Source: Apoda limacodes (Eukaryota; Arthropoda; Insecta; Lepidoptera; Limacodidae). From it: DNA of 64,000 nt. The DNA lies in the NCBI GenBank assembly GCA_946406115.1, contig OX291549.1, positions 20,545,901 through 20,609,900 on the forward strand. Reading direction: 5' to 3'. Position numbers and translations under genes: made by a program. The notes beneath the pieces are model-generated. The model was not told the origin of the DNA. It saw nothing but the letters and a program-made list of their open reading frames with translations, and made no database searches. Positions 49,701 to 61,700 of the stretch are shown piece after piece (within the stretch, counting starts at the first letter, position 1; the number at the start of each line of letters is the position of its first letter).

Positions 49701-52700
49701 CTTTTTGTCAAATTTCATGATTCGAGGTCAGCGGGAACTGCTCCAAAGGTTTTAATTTATTTATGCCACGATATGCGACAAATATAACCGTATTTTGGGC
49801 ATATTATTTTATTGCATTGACTTAAAAGCTTGAATTTTTCACAACTTTAAGGGACTGCAGACCTTAGAATTTAATATTAATTTAAACTTGATACCTTCAC
49901 GCGTTACTGAGAAAAAGGGGCTTGACAGTCAGACAGACAGACAGGCAGGACAGGCAGGTAGGCAGACAGACAGACGGACAACAAAGTAATCCTATATGGG
50001 TTCCTTTTTTCCGTTTGAGGTACGGAACCCTAAAAATTAAAGATGTCCGGGTTTTTTTACCCAAATGTCCGGCTAAACTGACTGGTCTGTCCGGCTTTTC
50101 CGTTTTAAAGACCTGGCAACCCTATGTGGATATTGCCGCCTTTGATATTATGACTCTTAAATTTATTAAATTTAATTTTACTGTAATTTTGTTTTATTGT
50201 ATCCTTACAGTGTATAACAAATTTTTTCAGTTCCTTTATTCTAACTAGGATTTTCTTAAATGTACCTTATTATAGTTAAAATTTAAAATGAATATGCTAG
50301 GTACTCATAGATAAAGTAGGAAACATCAGTCAAAGTAAAATTATTATAGTACAGCATACTCACCCGTCTCTAACGTATCACAAAATGCATCTCTTTTGAC
50401 AAAATCGACTTTCTTCTTACAAACAAAATTGTGTCTGATTCTACAATCCGCATCATTAAGCAAGTTGTCCAAACGATTTAGAGTAACACAATCTTCGTTG
50501 TCGCCGGAGTTATTAGGTTCATTAGGTTTCCAAGCCAGATATAAGTTGGGCTCCCGACGACCTAATACCAAAATAAAAAAGGATTTTATTAATCATTCTA
50601 TTACCACACTATCACGAAAATTACACCCGAAAGGATTTTCAGAGATATTACGAACCTCAAATGTTGCAGTTAGCGATTATCGTTATATCCACCTCTTACC
50701 GATAGTATTCCGTCTCAAACGTGACGTGAAAGGTTGTGACCACTGGTCACTGACCAGGAACAAAATCGATTCGAAACAACTTTAGTTACTCATAAATGGT
50801 AAAAATATCTGTTTCCCCTACTGGGAATCGAACCTAGGACCTTAGTGGACTTAGCAGTCCACCATAGGTACTAGGGGCGTCCATTAATTACCTAAGGCGT
50901 TTACGGGCGAGAGGTGGCCGAGCCGTATCACCACAAAAATCATGTTATTTTTGTTTTCGCAACAAAACTATATAAAACTATATGAAGTCCCCAGCAGGGT
51001 CGAATAATCGCCTCACTTATTTAATGAACGCCTTCGCGCTATTTGTCTTTGGCGAATGACGAATGATAACAAAAACTGTTACTGAAGTGGCACAGTTAGC
51101 AATTGAATGGAAAATTTTAAAGGGTTAGCAGACATAGCTGAAAATATATGATAGGCCGCTTTACCTGTGAACTGGTGAAGTCTGTTCTTATCTTAGTTCT
51201 TAGTCAACAGTTGTCATTCAGTAGTAGTAAATATTTTTTTACCATTATTCAGTAGGTCAATCTAAGATGAAGAGCTATGGAACCACAACGTGGAACCACC
51301 AGTTCCAGTAGAACAACTCTCGCTCGATTAGGTGAAACTTTCATTGTCACATGAAATAGTACTTATAAGAAACAAAATTGCAAAAATATTATGGATAAGA
51401 TAAACAATATAAAACCAGGCAAGCGCGAGTCGGACTCTCGCACTGAGGGTTCTGTGCCACCATTTACGTACATTACGGAACAAAAAGTGAACCTCTAAGC
51501 GGTCACCCATCCAATGACTGGCTTAGCCCGACGTTGCTTAGCTTTAAATATGTGTTATTGTTTCTTTTCATAATCGCTAAATGGCGCTAATACGGTAATT
51601 TAAAATGGTATTGGCTCGGGACCGTCTCACACTTGTTTTTTATTATTTGTTTTTATACTTTAGAGCTCACACTATAATCTCGGCAAGATTGAAGCTTGAA
51701 TATATACGATTAATGTTTACGATAGAGCAAAAACAACGAAAACGTGTTTCTTGTATGGGCACCTTCCTAACTTTTTATTATTTTTTAAATGATTTCCGAT
51801 TATATTACATATTCTCTAAACATTTTTGGCATTTATTTATTTCGATCTAAAAATAGAGCCCTTTAATGGTCTCACATACAGACAGACAGACAGACAGCGC
51901 AGCGTAGGCTCAGTTATACGGCTCAATAGCACCCTTTGGGTACGGAACCTTAAAAACAAAATTTTAAATAAATAATATTGTCATAACATACCATCAATAC
52001 TTTCAAATATTCTGTCGCTTTTGGTCAATACTCCGATTAAAGCCCAATCAACTAAGGAATCTTGTGTCTTATCCCAAAACTCTAAGAAAGCTTTGGATTC
52101 GCAAGTGTTTTCGGGATAATATAAAGTAGAATTTTCGCTTTCACACATCTGCTTCGCATTCTCAAAATTGTTAGTAATAGTATGTATTTTATAAAAACTT
52201 TGAGTATCTTCAATATATCTGTAGTCATTTCTGAAAGTCATGACGGATTTTTCATCTGCAAAATTAAACAATTAATCTTAAAAACTCATAAATTGCAAGT
52301 TCAAGAAAAATGATTGAGCACAAGTTATAGAAGCAAAACTTAAGCTACCATTTTAGTAAAATAGAGTTGTTTAAACAGAAGAATTAAATAATTAGTAAGT
52401 AATAATAAAAGTAAGTAATTAAATCTTAAAAATACGTACAATACACTGGAAACAAACTGTTTAACATAGGCAGCCCTATCATTAGGAGTCAGGCAGTAGA
52501 CAACGTTTGCCCATTTTTGTAACACAAATATTGTATTCACATCAGCAGCGCTACCCCACAATAAAATATATGTCATTAAACTATGGAAATAGCTAAAATA
52601 TACTATTTTTGCAGTGTCGTCATCGGTCAATTGTCTCATTTTCTTGATCGCTTACATAGCAGAGCAAGTTTTTTGGCTAGGTTATGAACATGAAGACCCC

Positions 52701-55700
52701 ATTGAAGTTTGGAGTCAAGCGTTATGCAAAGAAAGACTGTGGAATCAACAAGTTCTAATTGCTCGCCATTAATATTTATACATGTCTGGATCTGACTAAA
52801 ATTTGGTAATGTAAATTTAACACATTTATCCCATAGTGACTGGTGATCCCGGAGATCTTTCACCTTTGACATCAATTTTCTGTATTCTGCTACTCATGTA
52901 GGTGGTCAAAAGGTCGAAAGCTTTGCGTCTTATACCATAGTGATGTAGCTTCCTAATGAGATTTTCATGTTGGACACAGTCAAATGCCTTAGATAAATCA
53001 CTAAACACTCCAAGAGCATCATGCGAATCCTCCCAAGCTTTAATATTAAATACAATTTTAATAGTACCTGCATCGGTTGTGGAACGGCTTTTTATAAAGC
53101 CAAACTGTTTACTACTAAGTAGGTCATTAATACAGAAATGGCTTAACATTTGACAAAGTATGATTGTTTCAAAAACTTTACCGAGTACAGGTAGTATTGA
53201 AATAGGCCGAAAATTATTATCTGTTGAACTACCTGATTCAAATAGATTCATAACTTTGCTGAGTTTCATCTCATCAGGTAACACACCACTATCAACACAA
53301 CTATCAAAAATTATGGCTAAGGGTTTTGCTATAACATGAATTATTGAGTTTATAGTTTTTACAGAAAGTCCCCTAAGGTCTATGGTGTTTTTATTTCTAA
53401 TGTTTCAAATGTATTTATGATATCCGTAAGACTAATGATTTTAAATACAAAGGGAACTTTACATTCAGGAACATTAGTTTTCATTATTTTTTACATTACA
53501 AATTTAATATTACGAATATATCACAATATCACTGCCTAATCCTAACTTACTTCTTATATGTAGTTAACAAGAACTGGCTAACGGGTTAATTTTTGTCTCT
53601 GGTCGTTTAGCTGATAATTTAGACTCTAGGTCCTAGAGACACGTAGTACTAAAGTGGTCGGTGAAAGGGGGCTGTCCATGGGCTTTTCCAAAATCAAAAT
53701 GGCCGCGCTTCCCCGTCTGCGGCGCGCGATGCGTCACCATCCTTACTCACTGTAACGAATTCTTTGATCCTTTAGCTATGGAGTGGTGTAATAAAATTTT
53801 GGATGAAGATGATAAATATGGAGCTGCAACACTAAACTGTATTCCCGATTTTGTTAAAATATCAGTTTTCTCAACTGCCTCCCATTATAGCAAATTTGAA
53901 GACGTATTCACGTCAAAATTTGTCCTTGGTAGGTAAATTTTGCTATCAGTGGAATTTAGTAGTCGCACCACTAGCCCTAAATGCATGGGACCACAACTAC
54001 CACAAGTCCAGTGCGACAACACTGGTGGAACCACGAGTCAAAAACCGTGTAGATATAATAACTATATCATATAAAAAATTACCTTTATCAGATTTATCAC
54101 AGCCAAAATTGCTTTTACGTGTGTTATTTTTGCTCTTACATATGAAAGGATACCTTTGGTCACATTTCTCATCGCTTAGTAGACCATCTTCACGTTTAAA
54201 CACAACACAACCCTGTTCATCGTTTTCGTTATTTGGTTCCCCTGGGCGCCATTCACTGTACATTTTCCAAGCTGGAAAGCCTGAATCGAAATCAAAGACA
54301 TTGTTTATTTGTATATATTCACCTTGAAATCTTGAATCTTGGTTTATTTATTTTTTAAAACTATTTGAATAGTTGCAAAAAGTACGCTTCTAATTTAGTA
54401 ATGGAGCAACGATTTGGCAACAGATCGACACGTGTCATATATTTTTAACCGACTTCAAAATTGAAGGCTACAAATTCAACCCGTATGTATGTGATATTGT
54501 CATGATTGCAGAGATTTTGTATATGTTAGTCTATACAGGCTTCTAAACATGTGTGCAAAAAAGTCGGATTGCAAAAATTATTTTTTAGTTGGACATGGAC
54601 ACCGTACTTCGTTTAATGTTTTAAATGTATTTTAAAACTTCTCTTCTCTTCTGAGAGAAAAAAGGTCATGTGACTGACAATACGCTACGTCACCATCCGA
54701 CACCGAACGAGAGCAGAATATACAACTCTAACGCATTTGACAAATATGTTGATGAGGCTGGTTATTGAGGTAGGCTCGTATCACTCTTCGGAAGAGAAGA
54801 TCTTGTTTTCTTTGATAATGTTTTTTGTTTGTTTTAATCGATTTTGTTTAAACCCCTTCCCACTCCAATGCGTCATTCGCACGTCAACTGTAATTTATTT
54901 AGGAATTATTATTATGAGAGATGTTATAATTTGTTTTTTCAAAGATGCGCTTTTGAAGTGACAACATATACTTATTTGCAAAAATCTGATCTGACTTACA
55001 GTTTGAAGTTAGTTTCATGCAAGTAAAGTGATAGGTACATAGACACAAACTTAAAACTGTAATTCAGATCAGATTTTACCTTAAAAAGGTAAAAATAATT
55101 ACCTATTTCCAAAAACTTTTAAGGTAAAAAAAATTACTTATTTCCAAAAATCTAAATTTAAATTAAAAATAATCTCTAAAAGGTCCAGGCATCTTCGAGT
55201 AATCGGGGAACATACATAAAAAAAAGATTCCAATTTAACATAGTTCATATACTTATATTTATTACCTGTATTACATAAATACCAACTTGACTTGACTTAA
55301 CGAACAATGAATATTCAATGGAATTTGTACGAAATGTTAATTAGTTAAGCATACTTAGCTGTAATATTTTTAATTTTATTATATATACTTTACTGCCGTG
55401 ACATCCAAAAACAACCATTCAGCTGGTGAATAAAAATTAGGACCTTAGCGCTTAATATTTCGCAAACGGATCCCAAATCGAAAAGCTTTTGCAAACCCGC
55501 AATATTTTTGAAAGCCTTCCATCCCACACCACGAGAAAGACGAGAAAAAAAAATTCCCCACTTTAAGTAGGTACCTACTTTTTTACCTTACATACGTTAT
55601 TATCTTGAAAAAATCAATGATTTTATTTAACCACATTGTCGGTGTAATTAATATGTATACCTATGCCAAATTTCAGCTTTCTAGTACTAAAAGTATTTGA

Positions 55701-58700
55701 GCTCAACCGCGGACAGACGGACGGACATGGCGAAACTATAAGGGATTCTTTTTGACTACAATAAAATGGTAGCTCCGAAAACGGTGACCTTAATCATTTA
55801 ACATATTTTTTTATATTATATACGTACCTTTATGTGTACCAACACAACGAAACACAAAAATGCAAAAATATGAAATAAATTCGGAATTAATCTAAATCGT
55901 AAAACATAAAGATGTAGCAGACAAATATATAACACTCGTATTTACCATCAACAGTTTCAAATACTCCTCTCTTTGGGCTGGAGATACCAACATATATTCT
56001 ACGGAATGGTTGCTCTTTATTCCAGTAATCTATCACAAGCTGTGCTTCACATTTGTTTTCAGGGTAGTACAAAACGGATCCTTCTCTTTCACAAGTCGCC
56101 TTAGCTTGATGCCAAGTTTGGAAAATTGTTTGTATTTTGTAGAAACTCTGTGTATCCTCCAAATATTTGTAGTCTTTTCGGAAATTCTTAGCTGAAACAT
56201 TGAAATACAATAAATCATTATCACTGTGAAAAATATTTTTTGGAATGTATCGTACCTGTACATATTATATTTGATTTGTTATAAGACAGACAGGGTTTCA
56301 AGTTATTGTGCAAAAATTCAGTGTTTATGCTTATTCTATTATTTCTATAGTATTTACGAAACTGTGTTTTGGCTTGTGCGTTTTGTTCGTGTTTAATCCA
56401 GTAGCCTAACTAAAGAGAGAGTTTTCTGTTTACTATATAATCACTTGTGCAAATTTTTAAGCATTTTTGCACTAGGTTGTCATGACTGCTAGTATAACTA
56501 AACTTATAAGAGTTTTTTCATCTTGTGTCCTTGGTTTAATTAACCCCTTTCGCAAAAAGATGGGTGTTATAAGTTTGTTTGTGTGTGTGTGTGTGTGTGT
56601 GTGTCTGTGGATATTTTTGATGCACCTTAGCTCTTGAGCGGTTGAACTGATTTGGGTGCAGTTTTTTATTTGAAAGCAGGTTTTCTAGCGATGGTCCTTA
56701 AAATGGATGGTTTTTTTATCAAAATCGGTTTAGCCCTTTCAAGGTTATCAGCTCTTTTGTTAGCTGCGGTACAGATCTTAGACGCATTGAGTATTAACTT
56801 TTCTTTCAAACATTATTTGTGACCTAAAAATTTGAAACACCCATGTATGCTACTTAATTATGCAAGATTATGGGATTCTGCGTCTGATGCTGCAGCCAGG
56901 ATATCCTGTACACCAGTACACTCTTAAAAAAAAATAGCAGATATGTCATGTTTGTATTCCTTTTGATCAGTATTTTAACCACCGATGCAAAAAGAGGGGT
57001 GTTATACGTTTGATCGCTATGTGCGTGTGTATCTGTGTGTGGCACGATAGCTTTTAAACAGGTGAACCAATTTGGTTACGATTTTTATGGGGTTTTTATT
57101 GTTTGATAGGTGATGTGATTGAGATGGTTCTTAACTATTATTTATGAAAATCAGCCCAGGAGTTTGAAGCCTATCAGCTCATTTGCCACTTGGCAAAAGA
57201 TTCTTACCAACTTTTACTTGTGTAATTGATAGAAATTTTGGGTTACTGTTACTTCTGTGGTATTTCCAAGACATGGCAACCTCGAGCTGATGATGCAGTC
57301 TACGAGATACCCAATTCCTCAGCAACTTGCAGCAAATTTCAAATTGTACTGTAGCACTGTACATACATTTTTGCTAAAACGTACGTTCAAAATCATATCA
57401 TGTATGACAATTAAAGTAAGAAAATAGCTTTCACAGAGTCTGGTATTTTGTTTTTTTTTTTAAACGTTATGAAGGACGCCAATTCAGCCACAATTAGTTT
57501 GACATACGTTCCTTAAAATTCTTGGTCGTATCATACTTGGGGTTAGTAACCTTCTAAAAGTAAACAAATAATATATGTTTTTTGGCCCTCTTACTTTATT
57601 ATAAGTACCCAGTATTTTAATCCAAGAGTCGTCGCGTTGGGTGGCTGCTAATTAAATAAAAGAAAATTACATTACAAATCAAAAGAAGCTTAGTAATGAT
57701 AAACTATAAAACTTTAATGTATGTATTCAGTAATAATTAAAATACTTCTTCAGCAGTCCCCCATTGCGATGACTCTTGCATCAAAATCAAAAAACAAACA
57801 CATATTATTTGTTTACGTTTAGAAGTTTTCTATGTCGAGATTTTATAATTTTTTAATATTAAAGCAGTCACTACTTACAAGCTTCAGTATTCGAACAATA
57901 AGCATTTCCTTTAAGTGAAGTTATTTCTTTTTTACATATGAATGCAAAATTTTTATCACACCTGTCATCATTAAGTGTTCCATCACGTACAAGTACAACG
58001 CAATTCTCTTCACCATTTACATTATTTGGTTCACCCCGACGCCAAATATTGTAAACTTCATAGACTGGGCGACCTGAAAGACAAATTTAAGTGATTAAAC
58101 TCTATTGAACCCAATAAATGTGATTAAAATATAACGAAATATTTGACGAAATAATATGATTTTTATAAATAAATAAATAAATAATATGTATTTTGGACAT
58201 TACGCACTGTGCCATTTTTCTATGGATACCAGACAACGAATACAAATACATATTCATACTTTTTTTTGTAACTACATACATATTATACATAGAAACCACT
58301 GAGTCACAAGACAAACACAAATGTTCATCATGTCAATGTTGGTCTTGTACGGTTATCGATCTCGATTCAGGGCCATTACCCATTGAGCCACATAACTGAC
58401 ACAGGTTATCTTCTACTATATAAAAAAAAGTCGGGTTTTCCTTCCTGACGCTATAACTCCAGAACGCACGAACCGATTTTCACGGTTTTGCATTCGTTAG
58501 AAAGGTCTCGGGCTCCGTGAGGTTTATAGCAAAGAAAATTCAGGAAAAATTTCAACAGAAAAGCGGGAAAATCTTTTATTACATACAGCGCCATCTCTGA
58601 TACATAGCATGTACTACAAACCAATATTTTGAGTAGATGGCGCCGGTGCGTGATACATTGTTTGACAGCTACTCATTGTTATCTGCTCAGTTAATTTCAT

Positions 58701-61700
58701 GTGACAAACCGGTATTGTTTTCACTGTGAAATTGTGAAAAAAGTAAAAAAAATTTGGAAAGGATGGTATTCACCCCCCGTAAAAAAGCACACCTTGGCAA
58801 AAGGTAGATTTTGCTTTTTGGGGTATACCCTACTTACTGCCAAAATTTATCAGATACGAGAGATGTATCGTAGTCTAATGGTATATAAGTACATCGAACA
58901 GTCCGAATTCGATCCTTGGCTTTTTATTCTTCCAGATTTTTTTTTTGTTTTTAATTCTATTTATAGCTACTGATTTTAAACACCTACTAATAAAAAGTTT
59001 CATTCTAGACAAAAAATTTAACTAAGAGATCCTACGTAACTGAGAGATTCTGGTTTCGGCGTGTATTTTGTGCGTGTTTGTGTGTGTGTGTCATGTACGG
59101 CATTTTGAATCAGTTTCCGTTGAATTCAGTAAAAAAATATAGGTAGTCAAAATCTTCATTGGAACCGTGTTCTATTACATAAAATAAGATTATACTATAC
59201 TATATTATTTTATTTACTTTTATTTTATTTTATTACACAAAAAGATGACAGGACATAGGTGGGATTGAACTTAGAGCACAGTAGAATACAGCATAAAAGC
59301 AATAGCTAAGACGGTAAGCAATCAATGTTTTGAATTATTTTATCCAAATTTCATTTGTCCGAAAACGGTTCACAAAATCTTTTGTTTTACATAAAATTTA
59401 CAATGCCACATATTCATTTAACCACAATATCATTTCTGCTGCGGGATATTGCTCTAGAACTTTGTCAGTCGTCAAACTCAGGTGCGTAAAGAGTCGAGTT
59501 ACGTCCGTGTCACCGCTATGAGAACTGTATAGGCACACATAGATACGAGTGTGGCCGCCGTGATCTATGCGCACCCACAATATCGACAGGTCCTGTCTTC
59601 AAGGCTATGAAGTCGGCAGATATCCTCCCGAACGAACATACATACACCGGCACGACTCAAAAAATTGTGCTCGAGTTTGTAGCCGGAATAGCGAAGATAT
59701 GATGTCTCGGCCGGGCAGGATATCTGCGTCTCCGTTGGAAAAAGAATGGTCGGCTGCGCAGTCTTAAGGTGATGGTGGACTGCGTTAACATTTGCGTGAA
59801 TATCCCTGATCTTGCAAAAATCCACATTGTATGTGGATGGAGTAGCCGCTGTAAAAACTCTTTTCCTTTTTCTTTTTCTATTTCTGGCCATTTTATATAA
59901 AGTTACTTAGACTAAAGATGAGGATTCACTGCAAAGATAGCTGAGAAGACAAAAAGGTGCGGTACTAAGACTGCCGAAGTCCAACACAGATGATACGGTT
60001 GCTGGCACGGCGGGCGGAAGGGCCCCTGATCCCCCTCTGTTGTAGTAGCCGGGTCCACTCCGGTCTCCTTCTCCGGCACGACTACCCCTTCAGAAGCCTC
60101 CCAGGGCGGAGATTAAGTGATCCCTGGGTTCGGGAACCCGTTCAACCTACGGGCGGCCAGCGGGCAGCCGTTTCATCAGGTCTCCCGGACCGCCGAACCA
60201 GCACGCCGCGTCTACTACTCAAAGAGAGCTCTGGCAACTTTACTCACCGCCAGGAACACAACACTACTCTATGTTAGTGTTATTGTGGCCGCGGTTTTCT
60301 GTAAGGTGGAGGTACTTCCCCAGTTCGGGCCGCTCATTCGAGCAAGTACTTGCTATGCCCCGCTTTATTTGTTCGGGCAGCTTATTTAATGTAATAATCC
60401 CTATTTCCCTTGGTCACGCCATCACGCGTGAACGGCTAGACCGATTTCGCTAATTCTTTTTCTGTTGTGTTTGTTATTGTCAGGAGAAGGTTCTTATGAA
60501 AAAAAAACGGTCAAGTGCAACTCGGACTCGCGCACTAAGTAAAACACGAAGACGGCTGGACCAATTCGGGTACTTTTTCTTCGTTGTGTTTGTTAGTGTC
60601 ATGGCAAAGCTTTCATGAAAAAAAAACGGTCAAGTGCGAATTTCGACTCCTTTTCATAACCCTTTCCGTGCGACATCCCATGTCTACTACTAACAACCAC
60701 TCGATGCAATGCGACGGCTATCGTACGACACATGCCTAAAGAGCGGTTCTAAGAATACGAAGAACTATTTGCAAACGATATCCGTCATGTTTTTTCGACA
60801 TATCTAGTTCAAACTCTATCGACTAAAACAGTTACCGCGATTAACAAGCTATGAATAAATCAATTAAACTTATCTCGAATTCGAGATTATCTCTATCACC
60901 ACGAGAGTCAGGTGATTTTTATTTTAACACTTATTGCTCTAAAGATGGTGATGTATATGACCTAGCCACATTAGTCCAAATATTTTGTATCAGAATCATT
61001 GTTGCTGAAGGCAATGGTCTCTTTACCATACGCAGGACTAAAGTGGTTGGTGAAAAGAGGCTGTCTCTACATTGTGATGTGCCACTTCAGACCCCCTTAA
61101 TATAATTTCAACGTATAAGATATATGAAAACAGTGACAAAGAAATCCTATTATATTATATAGGCTACTTTCTACCATCGCACCGGTCGCCATCGGCAGGG
61201 AATTTATTCTTACACTTTAGAACCGAAATGGTCGCGTACAGTGCAGATTGTAGAATGAGCTCCCTGCCAAGGTTTTCTCTAAAGACAGTATGGGGTTCTT
61301 CAAGAAAGAATTTATTGGATTTCTGAAGGGTCGGCAACGCGCGAGCGATACCCCTGGTGTTACAAGCGTCCATAGGCTACGGTGACCGCTTACCATCAGG
61401 CGGACCGTATGCTTGTTTGCCACATAAATGGTATTAAAAAAAAAATCAATAATTAATTGTAGGTATACTTGCTTACCATCAATTGTCTCAAAATTTAACA
61501 CAGTAGCTTCTCTTGTGGGATTAGTGACACCAATGTACACCCAGCCAAATGGTTGTGTTTGATTCCAAAACTCTAGTACTGTGTTAGCTTCGCATTCATT
61601 TTCAGGATAAAACAAAGAGGCACTTTCGTTAGCACAAATGTCCTTGGCATCCTGCCATGTTCGGAAAATTGTGTGTATCTTGTACAGGCTTTGTGTGTCT

